From Chelonoidis abingdonii (lineage: Eukaryota > Chordata > Testudines > Testudinidae), in contig NC_133778.1 of NCBI RefSeq assembly GCF_003597395.2, positions 23,735,734 through 23,799,733 of the forward strand: a DNA stretch of 64,000 nt, given 5' to 3'. Each line of letters starts with the position of its first letter. Positions within the stretch are counted from its first letter, which is position 1. Positions 23,891 to 34,200 of this stretch are shown piece after piece. A program made the translations under genes and the position numbers. The notes under the pieces were generated by a model that saw only the letters and a list, made by a program, of their open reading frames with translations, was not told the DNA's origin and ran no database searches.

Positions 23891-24416
23891 CGGTGTACCG
23901 ACACTTTGAGCTACCCTCCCGTTTTGCAACAAGGTGCAGTTTCTGCTTCATAAGGACGCCATCTGTACTCATGCTCAGGAATTGCTGCCGCCTGGTCCAT
24001 GAGGTTGCAAATCGGGAGGGATGGGGTCTGTGGTCGAAAACACTCACGATCTGCTTCCTGGTCCATGAGGTTGCAAATCGGGAGGGATTGGGTCTGTGAT
24101 CGAAAACACTCACGATCTGCTTCCTCCTGGCTAATGTGCCAAACTGATCTATTGGATGATTGAGGCACGCTCTTTGAATTTTTTGTGTGTGAATACGTGT
24201 AAAGGGAAGTAAGGTTTGGGGGTACAGGGCACACTCCTGACCCCAAGGTGATAACCAGAGTGGCCCCTTTCATTGTTTCCACTGGCATCCTCCTTGCTTA
24301 CTTCCAATGACTTGGTGCCTATGCACCTGTCACTGGTCCAGGGATGGTTGCAAATGGGGAGGGATGGGGTGTGTGGTCGAAAACACTCATGATCTGCTGT
24401 TTGTGTCGTTACACCG
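23891..24416. mobile_element. 526-bp inverted-repeat element of unknown superfamily
   Basis: The ends are CGGTGTACCGACAC and GTGTCGTTACACCG, 13 of 14 complementary. Inside the left end, CTACCCTCCCGTTTTGCAAC is a near complement of GTTGCAAATGGGGAGGGATG inside the right end, so the inverted repeats are long (about 80 bp, with a gap on the left). Two further tandem copies of that right-end unit lie at 23991-24122. The uninterrupted family sequence can be followed on both sides, so insertion is clear, but the target duplication is at most 3 bp (GGC) and uncertain. There is no transposase. Confidence 0.65.
23991..24122. repeat. 66-bp tandem duplication, third copy at 24337
   Basis: Two near-identical copies begin CCTGGTCCATGAGGTTGCAA at 23991 and 24057, period 66, and share GGTCGAAAACACTCACGATC apart from a base or two. 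A diverged third copy occupies about 24337-24400, against the right terminus. The units are copies of the element's own subterminal repeat. Confidence 0.85.
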
Positions 24417-24830
24417 GCTCCCTGCCTGTTCTGACTCCCGTACGGTGCCCTGGACGCGGCCACCAGGTCTCGTGTCGATGTGGAGGCACCGCAGGTTCCT
24501 TCCCGCAGGCACCACCCTGCAGCCTCCATGGGCCGCAGTTCTCACTAACGGCATTGCGGAGCCGGTGCGCGGGGCAGCAGTAGTGTGGGGAGCCCCATGG
24601 TCCCCATGCCTAGGAGCTGGACCTACTGGATGCTTCTGGGGCAGAGCGCGGTGCCAGGACCCATAGGGACTAGCCTGTCTTAGTGCCACAGCACTGCCGA
24701 CCGCACCTTTAGTGGCCCAGTCGGCGGGTGCTGACTGGAGCCACTAGGGTCCCTTTACGACCAAGCTCTCTGAGGTGGTTCTTCTCAGCTTCCCACAACC
24801 GTAGAGCAGATACCTCTTTCCTGCACTTTG

Positions 24831-25010
24831 ACCTTCCCAACATGGGAGGCGCGTGTTGCCGACTGTAATTCCCGAACGTAATGGACACATTCTTACGTAA
24901 CGCTGAGCCGACCTTCCCAACATGGCCGACGGGCCCCTCTAGGTCCTGACCTCTCCAACATGACTGGCCGGTTCCTCCAGGCTCGGACCTTTCCATCATG
25001 GCGGACCTCT
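24831..25010 (+). promoter_or_regulatory. PGAP1: Repeated CCAACATGG motifs (YY1-like) in PGAP1 promoter
   Basis: Four related sites lie in 180 bp: ACCTTCCCAACATGGG (24831), ACCTTCCCAACATGGCCG (24911), CCTCTCCAACATGACTGG (about 24949) and ACCTTTCCATCATGGCGG (about 24987). The core CATGGCNG resembles YY1 sites, which are common at TATA-less CpG promoters near the start site. Reading them as YY1 sites is inference from the motif. Confidence 0.45.
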
Positions 25011-25117
25011 TCCCAGATTTGTGGGCCGGCCACGCCCTCGTCCCTCTTCCTCCTCGGGAGACCGGCGTGTGGAGCCGGTGGTGCTGGCGGGCGACGGGGG
25101 CTCGCTCGGCGGGGGCG
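24998..25117 (+). other. PGAP1: Possible in-frame upstream start of PGAP1 (40 extra codons)
   Basis: ATG 24998 (context CATCATGG, A at -3 and G at +4) is in frame with ATG 25118 and has no stop between. It would add 40 residues beginning MADLFPDLWAGH. The extension is Arg/Gly/Ala/Trp-rich with no signal sequence. The 25118 start also has a favourable context (GCGATGG). I regard this as 5' UTR unless comparative data show conservation. Confidence 0.3.
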
Positions 25118-25261
25118 ATGGGCAGGGGTCCTGGGCTGGCGGCCGCGCTGTTCTACGGGGCGGTGGCGGCGCTGGTGCTGCTGGGGGTGCGGGACGTGCT
25201 GTTCCTGTATGAGGAGAACCGGTGCAGCATGACCTACATGTACGAGTACCCCGAGTACCTG
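25118..25261 (+). CDS. PGAP1: PGAP1 exon 1
   Basis: 48 codons. The N-terminus MGRGPG is followed by [18 protein letters not shown], a hydrophobic segment that should anchor the protein in the ER membrane, then the conserved [16 protein letters not shown]. It ends in phase 0 before GTGAGTG. It lies wholly in the CpG-rich region. Confidence 0.93.
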
Positions 25262-28200
25262 GTGAGTGCGGGGCCCGCGGGCAACGGGGCCGGCTGCTTC
25301 TCCCTGGGCGCAGCGCCTGGGCACCTGCCCGCCCCGCTCAGTGAGGCGGCCGCGCCCCACAGGGGCTGTAACAGGGGTCAGACCTGCCTTTGGCATGTCA
25401 CTAGCAAAGCGGTTTCTCCGGTTCCCTTCCACGCCCAGGGCATTTGTCAGTACCCGGCTGCTCGATTTAGTCCAAACGTCCCCTGAGTTTCAGTCCTGAG
25501 AGACCATTAGCTCCTCTGCTCTGACCGTCCTGTCTCCCACAGGCCACTGAATCCCCCGGCTGCAAGCCCTGCAGTCAGACCAGTAATCTGCGTTTGCTTC
25601 TAAGGTGTTAGCGTCTGTGCAGAGAGTTTAGCCTGGCTTGTGGGTCACCAATGCGTGGTGTTCACACCCTGCACTCTGGTCACTGAAAAACTCACATCAA
25701 GAAAGCAGTTGCATGATTGTTAGAGGGCTACTTTTCTGTAATCATCTGACTCCTTGGATAGAACGCCACCTGAATGGTGTGTCATGCAATTTAACACAAA
25801 TCTACTTAAAATTATATTAAGAGTTTGTATGCTGTGGAGAAGCTTGCAAAGCAGCTTCTAGTAGTATATCTTATATAATCTCTCTTCAGCAAGGTAAAAA
25901 CTGACTTTTCCGAGGGATGTTTGTGAAAGTGATGCTGCACAGAGTGCTGTCTCAAATACATAACGTAAACAAACCAAAAAGAGTGCTTTTTCTGCAAACT
26001 TTCAGTTATAAACAGGTTAGTTTCTACTTGTAGCAATGATAAGGACAAAACTTTCAGACAAATGAAATTCCATCTCTCTATCTGTGAGTGGCAGATGAAC
26101 CTTTAAGATTTTACAAAGCAAAAATTTGGGGCCAGATTATGATCTCACAATGTTTCTTTAAAAGCTTATGATAGATTCCTTATAGTATTATTCTACTTAT
26201 ATCTAATGCATTTCCCTTGTTTCTATCTAAACATGAAATAACAAATAGTATTTAAAAGAGTAAAGAACTCAACTTCAGAGAGAAATATTTTCCATTAGTA
26301 ATAATTAGCTATATTTGTCAATAATCTACGCATCACGTCCCAGGAGAAGGACTTTGCCATTGTCGAGAATAGATTGATGTGCATTGAGCAACCTCACAAT
26401 TTATTACAATAAGAACCAGCTTTGTGCCAACCTGAGCAAGATGCAGATGATGGCCTTTCATCAACACCAAAAAACCAAGTGGAAACTAAACCTCATCTGG
26501 GACCGAATACCATTGGCTAATCATCTGAACCCTGTCTACCTGGGAGTGACATTGGACCGGACAGTTTCCTTCAAAACAGGGAAAGTTAGCACCTGTAACA
26601 ATATCCTCTGAAAGTTGGTCTCCTCAAAGTGGGGAGTCAATCCAATTACTTTGCAAACCACTGCTATCACCTTGTTCTACTCCATACAGTATGCATGTCC
26701 AGTTGTCATGGAATAACAGGATGTCTGAAGCCAACACCAACGGATAGCCTGTACTGACTGGCTGGCATTGCACTACCTGATATCAGGAGGAAGGTAACAA
26801 GTCAAAGGGAAAGATCATGGTAGATGAAACTCAAGGTATTCATTATGTGATCAACAGGAATAATCAAATGCCTTGTATTATGAAAGAGTTTTTTATAACC
26901 AGTCTTGTGCCTTTGTATATGACAGTTGGCAAGGCACGACTGAGGTTATGGAATGAAAGACTATGTGCAACTGGATGCACTGAAATAGATCTGGCACCCC
27001 AGGAGGACTTTTCCAGAAAGCCCAATGCAGACTGGTGGCGGTGCCTGAACTGCCTGCGCACGCAAACTGGCAGATTAAAGACTAATATAAAATGGGAATA
27101 CTTTAATGACACGAATATATGGGAGTGCAGTGAGATGCAGACCATGGAGCACTTACATGTTTGCTAACTCTGGGGAAATCTGTACAAAGGAGGATCTGCT
27201 GCGGTGAAAGAAAGAGCCATCTCTTGTGCATGCTTCTGGAAAAACCTCTAGTTTGTGGCAAGGACACAAGAAGTAGTATGTAAAGTAACACTTTCATATG
27301 GTGTAGGACATTAATCTGAACAATAAAATCTGATAACTGTTTTTCTTAGTTTTATTAGTGAAAGATAGAAAGATTTGGGGCGTTTTATAAGGACCACTTT
27401 GCCGTGAATCAAACGAAGATAGCTGTTTTCCTTTGAATTTGCTTTGCAAATTATCCTTTACGATGACAAACATTTTTCAGACACAGGATTATGACTTAAT
27501 TGCAGAATCTAGTAATAGGAGAAGCCATGCTGTGGAAGAGAGCTGGTGTGTATGCACATATGTTCTGTACTAGTAAAGAGCTTTTTGTAAAAATAGTCCC
27601 TCCTCAAAACAGCTATGGCCATGTCTACATTAGAGAGCTTACAGCAGTACCGATGCAGCTGCGCTGCTGTAAGATCTCCTGTGTAGCCGTTCTGTGCCAA
27701 CGGGAGAGAGCTCTCCCGTCAACATAATTAAACCACCCCCAATGAGAGGTGATAGCTAGGTTGGTGGGAGAATGTCCGCCAACATACTGCTGTCCCCATT
27801 GGCACTTCTGTTGGTGTAATTTGTCGCTCGGGGAGTGTTTTTTCACATCTCTGAGCAACATAAGTTATATTGACAAAAGTGCAAGTATAGACATGGTTTA
27901 TGCCTTGTACTTCAAGGATGTTTTATCTATCCACATCCTTCATGAACTTAGATCTTCGGCAGGGACTAGCCTAAATCCTGTTATTGATCTGCTTAATGAC
28001 TTGTCAGTGGTTGCAGTGTGTATAATGATGGAGTGCTGATTTTTTTTAATGCAATGTTTCCCAACACAAATAACTTTTAGAAAAAAGTCACTATAATAAA
28101 CTGATATTTAAGCATCCTATATATACTGTACTGCAAATCACTTTTCCAGCTAGTGGTCAGTTATTGTTTGGTGGGTATGAGATGAAAACTGGGAGCGTTG

Positions 28201-31200
28201 TTTGTGGAGGGGAAAAGCACTAAAGCACTTTTCTTTAAATAAAATATTGCACTGTATGTTCTAAACAGGTAACAAAGCAGCAAGTTAATTTCAGGATCTA
28301 CTAACTTGGGGACTATCACTTTAGAAAAGGAAAGCACAAGCGAAAGCTTACTTAATGTAAATACATGGGCTAACTTGCTTATCACTTCATTAAACAAAAT
28401 CATATAAGTGATTAGGATCTTTAGAAATATAATATTCAGAACTACCTGTAACTAAAACCTACTTTAGCTTCAATCTGTATAGTACTACCAATTTACAAGT
28501 AATTGACAAAATCTCTGTTTTGCTTATAGGACTGGAAGTTGTCTAAATTTAACACTCACCAGCATGACTGTTCTGTTCATTGATTGTCGGCACTAAAATT
28601 CTCATTATCTGTCTTATAAGCAAGTTTTGTGGTGGTGAAAGGTGCAAGATTGAAGTGTCAATCTGCAGTACAGTGGTAGAACAAGCAGTCCAAGTTTCCC
28701 CACACTTTGCTAGCAATATGCCTGAAGTCATAGCTAGAGGGACAACATCATAGAATATTCTGTCTCCAAGTATCTGGCTTTTGTTGATTTGGGGCATGGT
28801 GAAGGGGGAAGTTTGGGGAAAGAAAATGAGGTAGACTGGATGGCTTAGGTATTGTATTCTATTATTTATTGCTTGTTTACTGTAGCTCTCAGGAGCTGTA
28901 CATACACAGAACAAAACCCATCTGCCATTTATCTTTAAAGTGCCGTCGAAATGTAGCTAAGGCTAGCAGAGACAGAAAGTTATTAGACGAGAATTTGGTG
29001 TATGTCAGAGCTATTTAGCCTGACCTTAGGTGGCAAGTATCCACATCACAAAAGGTACGTTCACTATTAATTGGCGTTCTTATTTTCAAACACCCAAAAA
29101 TATGCTAGACACCTCACAAAAACAAATAATGACATGGTACCTAGCCTGAGGCACTTACAACCTAAATTTAACATGACAAAATGTGAAGGTCCTAAAACTA
29201 TCTATTTAGAGTTTTATAGTGCTGCCAGTCATCTTAGGCCTGGTCTACACTACGCGTTTATACCGATTTTTAGCAGCGTTAAACTGATTTAATGCTGCAC
29301 CCGTCCACACAACGAGGCCCTTTATAGCGATATAAAGAGCTCTTTAAACTGGTTTCTGTACTCCTCCCCGACGAGAGGAGTAGCGCTGAAATCGGTATTA
29401 CCATATCGGATTAGGGTTAGTGTGGCCGCAAATCGACGGTATTGGCCTCCGGGCAGTATCCCACAGTGCAGCACTGTGACCGCTCTGGAAAGCTGTCTGA
29501 ACTCGGATGCACTGGTCAGGTAGACAGGAAAAGCCCCGTGAACATTTGAATTGCATTTCCTGTTTGCCCAGTGTGGACGGTCCAGTAGACAGGAAGCCGG
29601 AACATCGGCTTGAATTGGCATTTCGCGGCGCAGACTGTGGTGCGGACTCGATAGGTGCCCTACGGTGGATGTAAGTCCCAAATCCAAAAAGAGCTCAGCA
29701 TGGACCGTATGGCGAGATACCGGATCTGCATGGGACGGTGTCTCTGGGTCCGTAGTCAAAACTTTGTTCTAATTTCAGAGGCTCGTTACAGAGATGAAAT
29801 TTGCAAAGCAGTTGAAAATAATCTCAACACAGCCTATACTCCACGTTGGGAGTCGACAGCACGTGCTGGTGTGACAGCCTGTCGAAGGAAAGTCCAAGAA
29901 GTCAACATGTTTTGTCGCCTGGCACGACGCGACCTGCATATGGAGGGTAGGAGACTCTACAGACTATTCCAGCAGTCCCACAAGTCCCCCGAAAAAGATT
30001 TTAGCGTTCTTGGCTGAGCTCTCTGCCGGTCGCTGGTACGAGGTCAACACAATTGCCGAGCTGGCCTGGCCTGGTGGACTGGCGATATCTCGCCCTTCGT
30101 CGCAATTTTACTGCCCCCTCGCGGACTTCGCCCCTGTGCAAGAAACGGGCAGAATTAAAATCGCTTCCTTGATGTTTCAATTCAACAGCCCTGACCTGTT
30201 CTGCCATGCCTTGTTGTGGTTTCCATTCTCCTCCCTTCGGGGCTCTTTCCGGTCCTTGTAGGCGTGCCCCGCTGCGCGGCTACTGCCGTGCCGGCTGTGC
30301 GGCCGCCCCATGTGGGCGTCACTTACCTTTCAACGTTCACCGTCCGCATGCGCGGTAAGCACATCAAGCTGCTGGCGTGGCAATGAACTAGTCAGCACAT
30401 CTCTCTCTCTCACTCCCCGCGTGGAGTCAGGTGAGAGGGTGAGACTATGAGCCTAGCTCGGTCCTCTTATCAGTCTCCTGTCAGTGCCGGCAGTTCTTGT
30501 TGCTCTTTTGGGCCCGCGTCCTTGCTTCTTCCCCCCCCGCCATCGTCTGGTAATTGCTGCTTCCCCAGGTTGCTGGTTCCTCTTAGTTTAGCCTCCCACA
30601 ATAAGTCGTCGGCCTGGGGCGTGGGTAAAAAGGCATGACTTCCCAGTTCATTCCGCAGTTGGTTAAACCGAATTGGCGTTATTTGTGTCTAACTGCTCAA
30701 CGCTCCCAGTTATTCCCGGCAGATGGTACAGAACGGCTGGTAACCGTCCTCATCATAGCAACTGGGGGCTGAACTCCATCAGCTCCCCCTCCCCCCTTCA
30801 TGTCTAAAGAAAAGATTCTGTACTGCCTGGACTATCCTACCAGTGAGATGCTGTGCTCCTCTCCCCTCCACCGTTTAATGTCCTGCCTGGACTATCACAG
30901 CCGCTGGAGGCTGCTCCCCCTCATTTTATCTCACTAAAAAGTCAGTGTTTCTTATTCCTGCATTCTTTATTACTTCATCACACGAATGGGGGGAACCTGC
31001 AGCGGTAGCCCAGAAGGGTTGGGAGAGGAGGGAAGCAACGGGTGGGGTTGTTGCAGGGACACCCCCTAGAATGGCATGGAGCTCATCGTTTCTCTGGGAT
31101 CTGACACGGGGTGGCTATGCTCTCTGGTTCTCTGATACAGGTTCTCTAGTACACCTGCCCCATATTCTAGGCAGGACTGACTATTTTTAGATACAACATA

Positions 31201-34200
31201 AAGGAGGGAATGACCGGGGGTGTCATTCCCATTTTTGTCTTTGCGCCCCCGTCCGACCTCAGCGAAGGTCAGACAGGAGCACCCATGACAGCAACAAATG
31301 GTACAGAATGACTGATAACCGTCATCTCATCGCCAATTTACAATGGCATAGCAGATGGTACAGAACGACTGGTAACCGTCTCTGCTACCTTTCAAAGGCA
31401 AATGAATGCTGCTGTGTAGCGCTGCAGTACCGCCTCTGTCAGCGGCATCCAGTACACATACAGTGACAAAAGGCAAAACAGGATCCATGATTGCCATGCT
31501 ATGGTGTCTGCCTGTGCAATCCAGGGAAAAAGGGCGCAAAATGATTGTCTGCCGTTGCTTTCACGGAGGAAGGAATGAGTTTAGACATTTACCCAGAATC
31601 ATCCGCGACACAGTTTTTTGCACCATAATGCATTGGGATCTCAATCCAGAATTCCAATGGGCGGTGGTTACTGCTGGAACTATGGGATAGCTACGGGATA
31701 GCTACTCACAGTGCAACGCTCCAGAAATTGACGCTAGCCTCGGTACATGGACGCACACCACCAAATTATTGTGCTTTGTGTGGCCGCATGCATTCGACTT
31801 CATACAATCTGTTTTACAAAACCGGTTTATGTAAAACCGGAATAATTCTGTAGTGTAGACGTACCCATAGTATCTGAGTGCCTTTCACTAAAATCAGTAG
31901 CAAAATCCCTAGTAGGCATCAGGAAGTCTCTAGCATTTTTCCCTGTTTGGAGTCTAAACTTAGTTTGTGGTGGGGCTATTTTGTTTGTTTGTTTGATTAA
32001 TACAAGTTACGGGAAAGAAGGGGTGTCACAAGTGGACCAGAAAAGCAAGAGGGAAGGGGAGTTGAATGACAGCGGAACAATTGTTTCGTTCAGTTACTCA
32101 ATAAGTCTCATACATATCTTTCTGGTTATGTTAACTTGGTTTTTTCTCTCCTTCCGCCTTGCTCACTTCTCACAGGTTGTCAAGGCTGATTTCCTCACTC
32201 TGGCACTTTGAGTTCAGAAGGGGGCCTGCAAGGAGTCTAAAAAAATTAATACTGGCCACTCCAGGCTTGTATTAAACTTCCAAGGTTACAGCTTTTCTTT
32301 GACGTTGGATGGGTAGGTGCTGTTACCACCGAAGTGCAAAACCCCTTTGAGAACCCAGGAAAATGCACTTGGGAATTTCTTCCTATGTCACACCTCATCG
32401 CATCTCTGACTGACATAGTTATGACACCAAATGTTTGTAGTGTAGACCTGGCCTCACCCTTAATTTTCTCCTCTTGCCATCACCTTCCAACATGGAAGCA
32501 AGTGGTGCTGCTCTCAGACTGTTGATTCATCTCTCTACTGTCTTAAAGCAGTATGGCTTATTGAATGTGTGAGTGGACTGGGAGTTAGGAGGTCAGAGTT
32601 TTATTCTCATCTCTGTCATGGATTTGTTGTGTGACCTTGGGTGAGTCAATTAACCACAGTGCCTCAGTTCCCCTATTTGTAAAAGTAGGATAATGAGGAC
32701 TTTTCTCAGTGGTAGCAGATGACAGAACAAGAAGCAATTGTCTCAAGTTGCAGTGAGGGAGATCTAGGTTGGATATTAGGAAAAATGTTTTCACTAGGAG
32801 GGTGGTGAAGCACTGGAATGGGTTACTTAGGGAGGTGGTGGAATCTCCTTCCTTAGAAGTTTTTAAGGTCAGGCTTGACAAAGCACTGGTTGGGATGATT
32901 TAGTTGGGGATTGATCCTGCTTTGAGGATTAGAAAACTTCCTGTGGTCCCTTCCAACCCTGATAATCTGTGATTCTATTGACATATTTGTACAGAACTGG
33001 AAGATAAAAGTGCTACGTTTGTTCTCAGTAATATTATATTTAATTGCCATGTTGAGAATTTCTCTGAGTTATTTTAAGTGAATGGTGATGTAGTTCTCTG
33101 TAGCTCAGTCTCTTTGAAATATTAGCATTTTGATTTTTTTCTCTTTGTACATTATATACTGGTTCTAAGTAACAGTATGGTGAGAAGTCGTAGATAGGTT
33201 GCTAGGGTAATGCTCAAAATTATGAATATTTTGCTTCCTTATGAAGTCCATAGATTTATTTTAAAATGGTTTATCTTTCCACTTTCTCTGAACCGCCTCT
33301 AATTCTGCTGTAGTGAGTAGAATCGAACACAGTACTCTTGGTGAGGGTATACTGTTAATTTGTACAATGCCGTTATAACATTATTCATAGTGTCCATCCT
33401 ATTTCTTATGCTTGTTAATAATTGCATTTGTTGACTGCTTCCGCACATTAAGCAGAGGTTTCCATTGAGCTGGCCGTAATGATGTTCAGACCCTTTTTCC
33501 TGAGATGGTACGATTAGTCTAGAACAGGGGTTGGCAACCTCTGGCATGTGGATCACCAGGTACACACCCTGGCAGGCCAGGCCAGTTTGTTTGCCTGCTG
33601 TGTCCACAGGTTCGGCTGATCGTGGCTCCCACTGGCCACAGCTGTTCCAGCCCAATGGGGGCTGCAGGAAGTGGCACGGGCTGAGGGATGTGCTGGCCGC
33701 GGTTTCCTCCTGCCCCCATTGGCCTGGAGCAGCGAACTGCGGTCAGTGGGAGCTACGATTGGTCAAACCTGCGGACACGGCAGGTAAACAGACTGGCCTG
33801 GCCCATCAGGGTGCCAAAAGTTGCTGACCCCTGGCCTAGAACCTTGTAAGGAGTATGAGTTAAATATTTTCCACTAAATTGTCTTTTTAATCATTTTAAC
33901 TGACTTATTTCAGTTAATTTTGGGGAGGGGTAGCTCTGCTCATGTCTGCTACATTGTCTTGCATTTTTGATGTAAATTCCCTTCTTGTATTGCTTTGCCG
34001 TGTGAAACGTATTTCTTTTAATTAGGAAGGGAAGAAGAGTCTGCCATTTCTGTCCTTCTTGTGAAGGTTTCTTTTACTTTAGTCAATCAGTTCTATTTCC
34101 CAGGACGTGTACAAAAAGTACTAATTCAAGGGGGATGGAGTGTGTATGCGTGCAGGTTGGTTGGCTGGTTAGTTAGTTATGGGGTCACTGGTCCTGGCTC

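Larger units (their letters stand above)
23342..24765 (-). mobile_element. GC-rich hAT-type element, reverse copy, split by another element
   Basis: Its left end, TAAGCCTGCCAACTTTCTAA, is the complement of the right end of the element at 43274-43947 (GAAAGTTGGCAACCCTA). The far part (24590-24765: CCTAGGAGCTGGACCT, GGACTAGCCTGTCTTAGTGC, AGGGTCCCTTTACGACC) is the complement of that element's left half. So this is a minus-strand member of the same family; its last 30 or so bases are missing. Its middle is interrupted at 23891-24416 by an unrelated inverted-repeat element. It ends only about 350 bp before the PGAP1 start codon. Confidence 0.7.
24890..25345 (+). promoter_or_regulatory. PGAP1: CpG-rich promoter and 5' UTR of PGAP1
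   Basis: The stretch is strongly G+C- and CpG-rich compared with the AT-rich surroundings and spans the first exon. No TATA box is seen, as usual for a housekeeping gene. It contains the repeated CATGGCNG motifs and an upstream in-frame ATG at 24998. The exact transcription start cannot be fixed from sequence. Confidence 0.65.

Noticed and set aside
23991..24122. 66-bp direct repeats as a CRISPR-like array
   Set aside because: There are only two adjacent copies with no spacers, in a vertebrate genome, and they derive from a transposon terminus.
23633..24689. Several 68-126-codon frames around 24 kb
   Set aside because: All fall in the GC-rich hAT-type element or the nested 526-bp inverted-repeat element and repeat each other because of the 66-bp tandem units.
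24893..25432. 179-codon minus-strand frame antisense to PGAP1 exon 1
   Set aside because: It is the shadow of a CpG-rich coding exon and promoter; composition is Arg/Pro/Gly-rich with no family pattern.
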